Shown here: positions 44,701 to 52,264 of the stretch, in pieces | Position numbering within the stretch: the stretch's first letter is position 1 | Layout of the letters: every line of letters begins with the position of its first letter | Source of the DNA: JAXLVB01 sp046329195 | GTDB taxonomy: Bacteria > Bacteroidota > Bacteroidia > Cytophagales > Spirosomataceae | Assembly (NCBI GenBank): GCA_046329195.1 | Contig: JAXLVB010000001.1 | Span: forward strand, 1,860,001 to 1,924,000 | Direction: 5' to 3' | Length of the DNA: 64,000 nucleotides | Program-made: the position numbers and the translations under genes | The notes under the pieces: model-generated | Databases searched by the model: none | Told to the model about the DNA's origin: nothing | What the model saw: the letters and a program-made list of their open reading frames with translations, nothing else

Positions 44701-44816
44701 TCTATGATTTTGCCTGTAAGGGTAGCGTTGATAGTAGGACCGTTACTTTGGGCCAATAGGAAAATTGGCGACAGGAAAATCCCTAACCAGACAATGGAGA
44801 GGAAACTTTTTTTCAT
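41745..44816 (-). CDS. SusC/RagA-family TonB-dependent outer-membrane transporter
   Basis: A 1023-residue outer-membrane channel. After the signal peptide comes a carboxypeptidase-D-like regulatory domain (LTGKIIDERTKEGLIGASVQIKGT), a plug with VVVGYGTQKRSDITGSISS and the IESIDVLKDASATAIYGSRGANGVIIITTK motif, then a 22-strand barrel ending in SSYQVGLSLSL. It partners with the SusD just downstream. I count no Cys and one internal Met in the whole protein, far below the norm. Substrates are probably sulfated compounds, judged from the linked sulfatases. Confidence 0.94.
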   Translation of the reverse strand: MKKSFLSIVWLGIFLSPIFLLAQSNGPTINATLTGKIIDERTKEGLIGASVQIKGTTNGAITDANGRFTLRTGQKLPFTLIVNYIGYLSREVIAEGNTIEVALEESRTRLDELVVVGYGTQKRSDITGSISSVPSEIKGQPVASVERLLQGSVAGAIVTQTSGQPGGGVSVQIRGNNSITAGSDPLYVVDGFPINNDYSLNDAGVTSGAKINPLSTLNTADIESIDVLKDASATAIYGSRGANGVIIITTKNGSKNRSTINYESYYGVQNVIRTIPLLNAAEWWQLRKDAAQNSGKTVTLPSVSGYSLDTAGVGTDWQAAAFRQAPMQSHSISLQAGSERTRFSISGNYFSQDGILQNTDFKRYSATFNIDHEYSRKFRITSSITASRITSKVAPSGITGNLLIAPPSLPIYRTDGTFVINSPFETSLQNPINSLYNQLNDTKTNRILGNIAGNYEIIKDLKLKVLVGADIVDNRQNRYLPSYTGEGQQLQGLATIGSVSTVNWLNENTLSYDKIIAGKHKINAVAGFTAQQSESKSFTAEAAGFATDAFTYNNLGTGITNRTPSSNAQKWSLASVLGRVNYAFNDKYLATFTLRADGSSRFGEGNKWGYFPSAALGWNIANEPFFANVKTITNLKARLSAGLTGNQAIPTYQSLSQLGYFRYNFSNTTVSGYAPTSVPNPNLSWEKTFQVDFGIDFGLLNNRILVVADYYYKKTTDLLLTRTVPGTSGLADTSAGQLASIYQNIGSVSNKGVELSVNSRNLTGALKWNTIFIFSSNKNEILSLGDGVTQIIPSISSPSIAKVGYPVGSFIVYQTDGVIQSGDKALTPQANKNPGGQKYKDIDGDGQITQAGDRIVIANQPGLSLGLTNTFNYKGFDLSIFFQGVLGGKIYNANRANLELGSGYVNGSRDLLNRWTPTNTQTDVKAAYQDPAITLADRFIEGGSYVRLKNISLGYNFPKLLLQKAGIRNLRIYVSAQNAFTWTNYTGFDPEVSLNGQSLINRGVDSGVYPNNSSYQVGLSLSL

Positions 44817-44986
44817 TAAATTTGAACAGTTAAATTAAAAAATAAAGGACTGCACCAGCCCGTTGGGATGGTTTGCATCATTTGCCAGATGAACTTTGTT
44901 TTGGTTTAGCTTTTGCCAACTCATTTGCCGCTGAGTTGGCATTTTTGCTGTTGTTGGTTGTAGTTAAAAATTTGATTTACAGTTAA

Positions 44987-45832
44987 TTAATTTACAGAAC
45001 GAACACATCGAAATCCGGTGTGTACCATCGCCGTTTCTGCCGTTGAATTGGTGCGGTTCCCTATTTTGAATCCGTGACACACGTTCATATCGCATAAAAA
45101 AGAGCCACCACGGCATACTTTCCGCACTCGTAAGTCTAATTCGGCGTTGCAGCCTGTGGGCTGTACAGCATCGGCGCACCATTGCCACACGTTGCCACCC
45201 ATGTCGGTCAAGCCGATGGGACTTTCACCAAAATAACCTACTGGCGAAGTAGTCAGAAAACCGTCGGCTGCTGTGTTTACTTGTGGAAAACTACCTTGCC
45301 ATGTATTGGCTTTGTAGCCGTTTTTGGCGTGCAGATCATCTCCCCACGGATATTGCGTAGTGGTTTTGCCGCCATTTTTAGCCGCCCATTCCCATTCGGC
45401 GTCTGTTGGAAGCCTCTTGCCTTTCCATTTGGCATAGGCCATCGCATCGTTCCAAGAAACTTGTGTAACGGGGTGATTATCTGAGGCTTTAGCAGCATTT
45501 TTGCCAAACGGATAGCGGAAGTTAGCGCCTTTTTCAATGCGCCAGTCATGGAGGTCAAAGTCAAAAATGGTAGAATTGCCAAAGCGTTCGGCCTCAGTCA
45601 CATAGCCTGTTTTTTGTGTAAACTCTTCAAATTCAGCTACCGTAACCAAGTTTTTGTCCATCCAGAAAGGTTTAATGGTTTGAACAATAGGCTCTTCAGT
45701 CTGCGGGTCAGTCGTTGCAAAAGTTCCTCCTGACAGCAATACCATGTCAGGCACTTTTTTAGGAATGGTCTTAATGGCTGTACACAACATAGCTATTCCC
45801 AAACCAATCAGCCATTGAGAAGGTTTTTTCAT
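44987..45832 (-). CDS. Formylglycine-generating enzyme (sulfatase-modifying factor)
   Basis: A 281-residue exported SUMF1-fold protein. The family pattern is clear (MVLLSGGTFATTDPQTEEP, VTQVSWNDAMAYAKWKGKRLPTDAEWEWAAKNGG, GNVWQWCAD). The C-terminal active site CRGGSFLCDMNVCHGFKIGNR keeps the two catalytic cysteines five residues apart, as in true formylglycine-generating enzymes, so it should oxidise the Cys of the CAPTR motif in the two linked sulfatases. It lies 171 bases upstream of susC on the same strand. Confidence 0.92.
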   Translation of the reverse strand: MKKPSQWLIGLGIAMLCTAIKTIPKKVPDMVLLSGGTFATTDPQTEEPIVQTIKPFWMDKNLVTVAEFEEFTQKTGYVTEAERFGNSTIFDFDLHDWRIEKGANFRYPFGKNAAKASDNHPVTQVSWNDAMAYAKWKGKRLPTDAEWEWAAKNGGKTTTQYPWGDDLHAKNGYKANTWQGSFPQVNTAADGFLTTSPVGYFGESPIGLTDMGGNVWQWCADAVQPTGCNAELDLRVRKVCRGGSFLCDMNVCHGFKIGNRTNSTAETAMVHTGFRCVRSVN

Positions 45833-45877
45833 TTTCTTGTTTATCTATCGGATTTATAGGTTGTTAGTCGAAAAATT

Positions 45878-46447
45878 TTATGCCAATACAGCATTCCGCC
45901 GATAAGCGATGCTGGCATGTTGCAGCCTAAAGAGCAACTTACGCCCCTCGTACCAATCGCCAAGCCTCGACGCCGCATTGATATGCCCTTTGGCGCCTAT
46001 ATTGACCAACTGGCTGCCCCAAGACGCTGCTAAATCGGCGGCTTTGGGGAAAGTCATGTAAGGGTCATTAGTACTGGCTACTACGGTACTCGGAAAACCC
46101 AGCGGAGTTCGGGGAATGGGCGCAAACGACGCCAGCACACTCTCTGGGCTGCGCTCTGCATCGGCTGGAGCTACCAGCAAGGCACCTAACAAGAGGGGCG
46201 AGTAGTGTCGCTCGGCCCAGTGCGCCACAGCTAGGCAACCTAAACTGTGAGCAACGAGCATAAACGGCACTGTTTGAACTTGAATGAGTTGCTCCAAGTT
46301 AAACACCCAATCTGTTCGGTCGGGTAGCTCCCAGTTGTGTTGCTTAACACGCACAAACTGCGTGGGGGACTCTTCTTCCCAGATGGTTTGCCAATGGGTT
46401 GGCCCTGAATTACTCAATCCAGGTACATTGATGAAGTTTATTTTCAT
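45878..46447 (-). CDS. RBBP9/YdeN-family alpha/beta hydrolase
   Basis: A 189-residue serine hydrolase. The N-terminal VPGLSNSGPTHWQTIWE and the nucleophile elbow VAHSLGCLAVAHW are typical; ASTNDPYMTF supplies the acid and GAKGHINAASRLGDW the histidine. There is no signal peptide. The substrate is unknown; it lies 18 bases after the TlpA-like gene, in the operon leading to the sulfatase genes. Confidence 0.88.
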   Translation of the reverse strand: MKINFINVPGLSNSGPTHWQTIWEEESPTQFVRVKQHNWELPDRTDWVFNLEQLIQVQTVPFMLVAHSLGCLAVAHWAERHYSPLLLGALLVAPADAERSPESVLASFAPIPRTPLGFPSTVVASTNDPYMTFPKAADLAASWGSQLVNIGAKGHINAASRLGDWYEGRKLLFRLQHASIAYRRNAVLA

Positions 46448-46465
46448 GGTAATGCAATCTTGGGG

Positions 46466-47755
46466 TTATTCATCAATATGGACAATCTTATTGCCTACTC
46501 GTTCAATTTTACTTTGCACCGAGACCGGCTCTACACGAAGCAGTTGACTAACGTCGTGGTTGAATTCTTTCACGAAGTTTTCGTAATAGCTCCCCGTAGC
46601 AGGTCCTGTGTAACCTGTATGGATTTTCTGAACAGTACCGTTTCGGTCAATGTAAATGGTCGTCGGAAACGACAGTACTTCGCTCAATGCTGGCAATACC
46701 GACGAGGCATATTTCTTATCGGCTAACCCAGCAAACAAGAGGTCGTAGGTAACGTCAAAGCGCTTTTTGAGGCTCTCTAAGCGAGTTTTAGCAAAGGCAG
46801 GGTCATTTTTGCGCTCAAAAGCCAGTCCTATAATCTCAACGCCACGTTGCCGATTGGCTTTGTACCAAGGTGCCAAAAACGACGTTTCGTCCACGCAGTT
46901 GGGGCACCAACTACCCAAAATCGTTACAATCACGGCTTTACCTTTATACTTAGGGTCTTTGAGCGAAACGGGCTTACCCGTAAAGGCATCTGGAAAAGTA
47001 AAGTCAAAACTGCTTCCTTCTTTGATTTTGGTGAGGGCATAGGCATCGGGTAGGGCGGCTTGGGCGTTGCGAGTACCCTTGATGGCTTGAGTACCTCTGA
47101 ACCCGATGAATTCGCCAGTAAGTTCATCGCCACTGATTTTACCTTTGACTAACGACGGATTGGAGCCACTAAATGCCGATAAGAGAAACTCGTCGCCTTG
47201 AACGACTCCTTCAAAATACCGATAATCGCCAGTAGTGGTCAAGAATGTTCCGGTGAGCTTGTTACCGACCTGCTCAAACACCCCTACGGTTTTGTTACCG
47301 CCATTAGATCCATTGCCAATGGTGACGTCCCATTTGCCATGTAAGCTGACCGAAGCTGGAAGTGGCTGTTCGACAAAACGGTAGCGTTTGCCTTGCTCGG
47401 CACTAAACGGAATGCCTGCGTCGGGGGTAGGGGTATTGAGTTTTTTGAAGACACCCGTTAAGTGTGTTGCATTGGTAAATTTGGCTAACAACACAGCATC
47501 GTACACCTCAATGGGTGCAATCAGCGAATCGCCTTTTTGATGGACGTTGCTTAGTTCGAAGCGTTCTTTACCATTGAGCAAAAACAAGCTTTTGCCTCCT
47601 TTATACTCAAAGTTAAAAGGCGCTTCTTGCCCGCCTGAGAGCTGGAAAGTACCTCGCCAAAGTCCTGCTTTGGGCTTGACTTGAGCTTGAAGACCAGTAT
47701 GCAGAAGCAGCACTATCAAGCCGAAGATGAATTGGGTTTTAGCAGATTTTGTCAT
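46466..47755 (-). CDS. Secreted TlpA-like thioredoxin-fold protein
   Basis: A 429-residue exported protein (signal ends in GLQAQ). Residues ~25-235 are a beta-rich N-terminal domain of two similar halves (GLWRGTFQLSGGQEAPFNFEY, GKWDVTIGNGSNGGNKTVGVFEQ); the C-terminal part is a TlpA/ResA-like domain with ILGSWCPNCVDETSFLAPWY. Apart from the initiator it has no Met, and its only Cys are the WCPNC pair. It probably reduces disulfides or acts as a thiol oxidoreductase in the periplasm. Confidence 0.85.
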   Translation of the reverse strand: MTKSAKTQFIFGLIVLLLHTGLQAQVKPKAGLWRGTFQLSGGQEAPFNFEYKGGKSLFLLNGKERFELSNVHQKGDSLIAPIEVYDAVLLAKFTNATHLTGVFKKLNTPTPDAGIPFSAEQGKRYRFVEQPLPASVSLHGKWDVTIGNGSNGGNKTVGVFEQVGNKLTGTFLTTTGDYRYFEGVVQGDEFLLSAFSGSNPSLVKGKISGDELTGEFIGFRGTQAIKGTRNAQAALPDAYALTKIKEGSSFDFTFPDAFTGKPVSLKDPKYKGKAVIVTILGSWCPNCVDETSFLAPWYKANRQRGVEIIGLAFERKNDPAFAKTRLESLKKRFDVTYDLLFAGLADKKYASSVLPALSEVLSFPTTIYIDRNGTVQKIHTGYTGPATGSYYENFVKEFNHDVSQLLRVEPVSVQSKIERVGNKIVHIDE

Positions 47756-47790
47756 GTTATAGTTAGTTGACAGGATTTATAGACTAAAAA

Positions 47791-48243
47791 TCAAAACTGA
47801 AAAGTTTGCTTAAAAGGAAGGCACAAGCCGCTCTGTTCGTTGCAAACTTGCCCTTGAATCACACCCCGTAAGTTGAAGGTGGTCTCGGTTACTCTGATTT
47901 TAGAACGAAACTCTCCTTGCTGAGCAAAAAAGCAGCGTTCGATACTGCATTTATCATCGTGAAGTTGAATAGGAGCAATGGGCTTGACTTGGTTGAGCAC
48001 CTCAAAAGAGCCATTTTCGGCAAATTCAAATGAGGCTGCGGGCAACTCCGTTTCGTTGGAACGAGACGTGTACAGCCGCCAACCTTTTTGGATTTGAGCC
48101 GAAAAGATAGCCTCCACTTCATCGCCTACGTCGAGCGAGGGTTTGCTGAATCGGAATTCCCACTTAATCAAAGAGGCAGCATCTTGCGCCATCCCTGACA
48201 CGCCGATGCCGATGAGACCAATAATAAAGAGAAGCCGTTTCAT
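47791..48243 (-). CDS. DsbD N-terminal (alpha)-domain-like secreted protein
   Basis: About 150 residues from the ATG at 48243 (signal KRLLFIIGLIGIGVSGMAQ). The immunoglobulin-like domain of the DsbD/DsbC type is recognised by WEFRFSKPSLDVGDEVEAIF, IQKGWRLYTS and the C-terminal VIQGQVCNEQSGLCLPFKQTF, whose Cys pair corresponds to the reactive pair of DsbD-alpha. A second Cys pair (DDKCSIERCFF) precedes it. The transmembrane and gamma domains of DsbD are absent, so a partner must supply electrons, perhaps the adjacent TlpA-like protein. Confidence 0.82.
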   Translation of the reverse strand: MKRLLFIIGLIGIGVSGMAQDAASLIKWEFRFSKPSLDVGDEVEAIFSAQIQKGWRLYTSRSNETELPAASFEFAENGSFEVLNQVKPIAPIQLHDDKCSIERCFFAQQGEFRSKIRVTETTFNLRGVIQGQVCNEQSGLCLPFKQTFQF

Positions 48244-48361
48244 AAGGGTATAATGGGTTTTAAGATGTTGAAAACTAGTTATCTTGTTGATAATCAACTT
48301 CAAGAATAATCCATCGGGCATCAAGGCCCGATGGTATTCTACCTTACCTCTATGACCAAAC

Positions 48362-48979
48362 TTACTTACCTATTTTTGATTTAGGGGAATCAGACACAAT
48401 CGCCACGAGCGTAACGTTGAGTTCAAAGTCGTTATCAATGGCTTTGTCGCCAAGGTTCTCAAAAAAATTCTTTGAGCGGTATTTGATGTCATATTTGGTG
48501 CGATCTACGGCAATAGTGGCCTGAGCGCTAAGTTTTCCTTTTTCGGTTTTGATGGTAGCCGGAAACCTAACCTCGTTGCTGATACCCTTGATAGTGAGTT
48601 TACCCACCAGGTCGTAGCTATCGCTGCCCTTAGGAGTAGCGGAGGTGATTACTAAATTAGCTTTGGGGAATTTGTCAACAGCAAAAAAGTCTTCGCCTTT
48701 GAGATGCCCCACTAGCTTGGCGTTATAGCTGGCGTCTGTCAAGTCGGTCACAGTGAGGTTTTTAACATCTATTTCAAAGGAACCCCCTTTGAGTTTGTTA
48801 TTAGCCCAGCTTAACGACCCACTGCTAACAGGCACCAGACCCGTGTGCGAACCTGTTACTTTTTTGGCAGTCCAAGCCAATTTACTGTTTTGAACATCAA
48901 CTACATAGGTAGTTTCGCCTTTGTTAGGAGTCAAAAAAAAGGTGGCAAAGCCGGCGATGAGTGCAAATAGTGTTTTCAT
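48362..48979 (-). CDS. Secreted YceI-family lipid-binding protein
   Basis: About 205 residues from the ATG at 48979, the first start after the leader hairpin. Signal sequence, then the YceI lipocalin-like barrel: YVVDVQNSKLAWTAKKVTGSHTGLVPVSSGSLSW, GGSFEIDVKNLTVTDL, LVGHLKGEDFFAVDKFPKANLVI, and DRTKYDIKYRSKNFFENLGDKAIDNDFELNV. YceI proteins bind isoprenoid or amide lipids. It has no Cys and no Met except the initiator. It is the first full gene after the cysteine-rich leader peptide. Confidence 0.9.
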   Translation of the reverse strand: MKTLFALIAGFATFFLTPNKGETTYVVDVQNSKLAWTAKKVTGSHTGLVPVSSGSLSWANNKLKGGSFEIDVKNLTVTDLTDASYNAKLVGHLKGEDFFAVDKFPKANLVITSATPKGSDSYDLVGKLTIKGISNEVRFPATIKTEKGKLSAQATIAVDRTKYDIKYRSKNFFENLGDKAIDNDFELNVTLVAIVSDSPKSKIGK

Positions 48980-49022
48980 AGCTGAAAAAGAATTGATTTT
49001 GTTGTTGATAGTTGAGAATAGG

Positions 49023-49102
49023 TCTCTTGCGACAGCTTGCCGAATTGATACGGTACCCAACCACCGAGCAACGTTGTGGTTCGGCACAGCTGCCGCAAGA
49101 GA
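49023..49102 (-). promoter_or_regulatory. Long leader hairpin between the Cys leader peptide and yceI
   Basis: An imperfect 22-bp inverted repeat, 49023-49044 against 49080-49102 (TCTCTTGCG-CAGCT-GCCGAA type), with a nested 6-bp stem AACCAC/GTGGTT. It lies in the transcript between the leader stop (49241) and the yceI start (48979). There is no clear U tract right after the stem, so it may be an attenuator, a processing site or a translational switch. Confidence 0.6.
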
Positions 49103-49240
49103 TAGATGAGTGCTTACGCACTGTGGAAACGTTATAGTAGTCGTCAGTTGCCAACGAATGGATTTGTGAACTCGAATGATACGTGCCTAGTAAAGGCAAA
49201 TCATCAGGCCATCAGTGATACCGACGAATCAGAGGTGATG

Positions 49241-49309
49241 TCAACAGCAACATCGGGTGTCGAAGAGAAATATGGAGACCACCTCAAAATGGGAATAACA
49301 AGTTCTCAT
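49241..49309 (-). CDS. 22-residue cysteine leader peptide (predicted)
   Basis: A short open frame in the 5' leader of the yceI operon. It begins MRTCYSHFEVV and ends Arg-Cys-Cys-Cys-stop (CGA TGT TGC TGT TGA). An A-rich, Shine-Dalgarno-less upstream region (AACGCCAAAAACATAGACAACA) fits Bacteroidota initiation. Short upstream frames ending in runs of Cys codons are known as cysteine-responsive attenuators in mycobacteria. Here a strong promoter lies about 100 bases upstream and a large hairpin downstream. The coding status is inferred from layout and codon run only. Confidence 0.65.
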   Translation of the reverse strand: MRTCYSHFEVVSIFLFDTRCCC

Positions 49310-49395
49310 TGTTGTCTATGTTTTTGGCGTTACCTAACGGTCAGGATTAGCTCGCAAGCAGGGTAGGTGGTTTACTGTTGCTTGGTTTTTATTAG

Positions 49396-49444
49396 TCTAT
49401 TAATTCGATAGACAAAGTTATATACTTAAAATGAACAATCCAAA
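49396..49444 (-). promoter_or_regulatory. Promoter and palindromic operator of the sulfur operon (site 3)
   Basis: On the minus strand a TTTG -33 element (49441-49444), exactly 20 bases, and a TAACTTTG -7 element (49413-49420) form a canonical Bacteroidota promoter. The palindrome TCTAT-TAATTCG-ATAGA (49396-49412) follows directly and should cover the transcription start, which suits a repressor. It is the same motif as at 31105, 33899 and 56529. Confidence 0.75.
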
Positions 49445-49488
49445 TGATGCCAGCAGAAAATTGTATTTTTTTACTACACAATCCTTTT

Positions 49489-50247
49489 TTATTTAAATAG
49501 AGCAGACAGGTTATCAACCGTCAGGATACCCCAAATCATATTTGAATAGTCAATTTCTTTGCCACTGATGCGTTGTTGGATGCCCCAAATGTAGCCAAGA
49601 CTCCCCTTGAGATGCTTAGAAAAGCCATAGTTGAAGCCACCATACAATCGGTTTTGGTCAAAAATGTTTGGATTTCCACGAACAGCTTTACCAAACTGGA
49701 TAAAGATTTCGTCATTGAGTACTACCGACAGATTTTTTTTGAGCCACGGGGCTTTGATTGGTTTTTCAAATCGAATCATGTAACGTACACGCCAATTCGG
49801 CTGAAACACCCCGTTATTGAGCAAATCCCTTTGGCGGTATTCTAATCCGTACCGATTCATCACATTAAGGAATTTCCCTCTTGTTTCGTAATCAACCCGA
49901 GCCGAAGTCCTCCACTCTGGAACTTCTTCTTTTTCTAAATCGGTAGGCTGTGTGATGAGTATCCAGCTCTTAAAGTACCCAATAGGCGACACCGAAAGCT
50001 TAACCGAGGGCGACAAGGTGTAATGCAACCAAAGCCAATAGCTCGTAAACTGATTAGCCTCGAAAACATCAAAGTCAGTCTGCTGGGTGTTCTGCCGACG
50101 GTGCTGTAAGAAAAGCTCATAACGTAGCTTTTTATTGATGGTATCTGTAAGGACTAATCGCCCCCATACGATATTATGATGGTAGTTGGTTTGGGCTTTG
50201 GCACAACAGCTTACAAAAATCAAGAAAATAATACCTACCCTAATCAT
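49489..50247 (-). CDS. DUF2490 outer-membrane protein
   Basis: A 252-residue exported protein with signal VGIIFLIFVSCCAKAQT. The pattern of DUF2490 is seen: NYHHNIVWGRLVLTDTINKKLRYELFLQHRRQ, FTSYWLWLHYTLSPSVKLSVSPIGYF, RYGLEYRQRD and VRYMIRFEKPI, consistent with a small beta-barrel. Function is unknown. It lies 27 bases after the chromate transporter and is probably the last gene of that operon. Confidence 0.8.
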   Translation of the reverse strand: MIRVGIIFLIFVSCCAKAQTNYHHNIVWGRLVLTDTINKKLRYELFLQHRRQNTQQTDFDVFEANQFTSYWLWLHYTLSPSVKLSVSPIGYFKSWILITQPTDLEKEEVPEWRTSARVDYETRGKFLNVMNRYGLEYRQRDLLNNGVFQPNWRVRYMIRFEKPIKAPWLKKNLSVVLNDEIFIQFGKAVRGNPNIFDQNRLYGGFNYGFSKHLKGSLGYIWGIQQRISGKEIDYSNMIWGILTVDNLSALFK

Positions 50248-50274
50248 AGTAGATGTGATTATTGAACACTCAAA

Positions 50275-51426
50275 TTACCATTTCAGTACTAATCCAATCA
50301 ATGCCGCAGCTACAATCAGATAAGGCTCTTGGAGTTTTTTGAACCGCCACAAAGCCAAACCTGCCAGCAGAGCAATCAACACGGTGGGTACGTCCACCAG
50401 CGAACGCAGACCCAACACCACTACGGCCCCGGCTATGGCTCCTACCGCCGCCGCCGTAATGCCTTCTACGAAGGCTTTGATAGCGGGCAATTTTCCATAC
50501 TTTTTGAAGTACGGAGCCGGCAATACCGTGAGCAAATAGCAAGGCAAAAACGTGGCCAGTGCTGCTACGCTTGCTCCCGTAACTCCTTCGACCAAGTAGC
50601 CGATAAAGCCGACGGTAATGACCACTGGGCCGGGCGTAATCATGGCGACGGCCACGGCGTCCAGAAACTGATGTTCGTTGAGCCAACCATACTCTTTGAC
50701 TACTCCACCGTACAAAAACGGCACAATGGCCAGCCCGCTGCCAAACACAAAAGCACCCGCTTTGGCAAAAAACAGAGCGATTTTCCACAAATTGCTTTCT
50801 GTAGAAATAGAAAAAAGGTTTTGTAAGAAAATAACCTCGAAAGGTGCTACTGAGGTTACTGATTTTCGGAGGAATTTAGGCGGAACTTTAACCAGCCAGA
50901 CCAACAAACCTGCGCCTAAAAACAAGAATATATTTTCGGATTCGGTGAGTACTGTCACCACCGCCGATACCAACAAGATAGCTTGTAGCAAACGGTCTTT
51001 GCCGACAGATTTTTGGGTTAATTTGCTCACACTCACAGCAATAATGCCAATAACGGCTGCCCCTACTCCGTAAAAAACACCCTGAATCCACGGCAGTCCG
51101 CCGTAGCGCACATACGCCCAGCCCAAGGCTAGCACCATCAAGAAGGAGGGTATCACAAAGGCAATACCAACTAAAGTAGCGCCCAAAATACGGTAATGCA
51201 CATAGCCCAAATAAATGGCCAATTGCGCTGCCAACGGGCCAGGGGCCAGCTGTGCCAAGGCCAGCCCTTCTTTGTAGTCTTCGTCGGTAATCCACTGTTT
51301 TTGCTCCACCAAGTCACGGTGCATGTAGCCTACCAGCGCCGCTGGGCCACCAAAACCCGTAGTGCCCAGTCGGAGAAAGTATTGAACCAGTTGGAGGAGA
51401 GAATAAGTAGGCTTTTCAGAGTACAT
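50275..51426 (-). CDS. chrA: Chromate transporter (two-domain CHR family)
   Basis: A 383-residue inner-membrane protein made of two homologous CHR halves. The first has FLRLGTTGFGGPAALVGYMHRDLVEQKQWITDEDYKEGLALAQLAPGPLAAQLAIYLGY-type sequence, the second LFFAKAGAFVFGSGLAIVPFLYGG, WLNEHQFLDAVAVAMITPGPVVI. ChrA exports chromate using the membrane potential or sulfate antiport. It follows the superoxide dismutase by 7 bases, in an operon with the ChrB-AraC regulator. Confidence 0.93.
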   Translation of the reverse strand: MYSEKPTYSLLQLVQYFLRLGTTGFGGPAALVGYMHRDLVEQKQWITDEDYKEGLALAQLAPGPLAAQLAIYLGYVHYRILGATLVGIAFVIPSFLMVLALGWAYVRYGGLPWIQGVFYGVGAAVIGIIAVSVSKLTQKSVGKDRLLQAILLVSAVVTVLTESENIFLFLGAGLLVWLVKVPPKFLRKSVTSVAPFEVIFLQNLFSISTESNLWKIALFFAKAGAFVFGSGLAIVPFLYGGVVKEYGWLNEHQFLDAVAVAMITPGPVVITVGFIGYLVEGVTGASVAALATFLPCYLLTVLPAPYFKKYGKLPAIKAFVEGITAAAVGAIAGAVVVLGLRSLVDVPTVLIALLAGLALWRFKKLQEPYLIVAAALIGLVLKW

Positions 51427-51433
51427 AGAAAGG

Positions 51434-52159
51434 CTATTTCGTTAATTTCAAGGCAAGTTCAAGCCGTTCGGCAGCGTTGTCCCAATTCAGGAAATTGAAT
51501 AATTCGTCCACAAAATCAGCTCGTTTGTTTTTGTATTTCAGATAATAGGCGTGTTCCCATACGTCAATCACCATCAAGGGTACAATGCCCCACACGGTGA
51601 GTTTTTCGTGGTTTTCTACCTCCAACACCACCAACCGATTGCTCATTGGATGGTAGCCTAACAAGCCCCAGCCATTGCCATCTACGTTTTTGGAGTGGTG
51701 GGCCAATAGGGTTTTTAGTTTATCGAAACTACCAAAATCTTTTTCGATGCGTTTGAGCAAATCGCCCTTGGGTTCAGTTTTTTTGTTAGTGATGTTAGTC
51801 CAAAAAATGGTATGCAACACATGGCTCGACAGATGCAGTGATAGTTTTTTAGTCCAGTAATCTACCCCCTCCAAACTATTGGTTTCCAGTGCTTTTTTGA
51901 GTAATCCAGTGGCCTTGTTAGCCGTATTGACTGCCCCGCCGTGGTGAGCCGTGTAGTGAAGTTTCAGCACATCGGCAGGCATGAAAGGCTCTAAAAAGGT
52001 ATCTGAATACGGCAACGAACCCAGCACAAAATTGCCTTGTTCGTCGGTGAGTTTGTCCATACCCGATTCGGCAAGCGAAGCACTAAACACATCGTTGCCA
52101 GCCAAGAGGCTTGCCCCGGTAAAAAGGGCTGTTTTTTGTAAAAAGTTGCTGCGGTTCAT
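51434..52159 (-). CDS. Superoxide dismutase (Fe/Mn), with N-terminal export-like extension
   Basis: A 241-residue Fe/Mn-SOD. The catalytic body starts near residue 45 (GSLPYSDTFLEPFMPADVLKLHYTAHHGG) and includes HVLHTIFWTNI, NGWGLLGYHP and the metal motif DVWEHAYYLKYKNKRADFVDELFNFLNW. The first 35 residues (FLQKTALFTGASLLAGNDVFSASLAE) look like a signal sequence, so the enzyme is probably exported, unlike cytoplasmic SodA/B. It sits between the ChrB-AraC regulator and ChrA, so it likely handles superoxide formed during chromate reduction. Confidence 0.9.
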   Translation of the reverse strand: MNRSNFLQKTALFTGASLLAGNDVFSASLAESGMDKLTDEQGNFVLGSLPYSDTFLEPFMPADVLKLHYTAHHGGAVNTANKATGLLKKALETNSLEGVDYWTKKLSLHLSSHVLHTIFWTNITNKKTEPKGDLLKRIEKDFGSFDKLKTLLAHHSKNVDGNGWGLLGYHPMSNRLVVLEVENHEKLTVWGIVPLMVIDVWEHAYYLKYKNKRADFVDELFNFLNWDNAAERLELALKLTK

Positions 52160-52264
52160 TTTTTTAGGAGTAAATCATGGGGCTGATAGTGTTCTTCTAA
52201 TCAAAAGGTCAACACCATTGTTTTACAAAAATTCAGGAATACGGCATCGGAAAATAGAACAGAA

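Noticed and set aside
48960..49310. SAM riboswitch in the leader of the sulfur operon
   Set aside because: The conserved core of SAM-I or SAM-II was not found; the leader shows a short ORF and one long hairpin instead.
49106..49366. An 86-codon + strand frame upstream of the sulfur operon
   Set aside because: It is antisense to the promoter-proximal leader region, has no domain or signal, and the minus-strand leader peptide and hairpin account better for this stretch.
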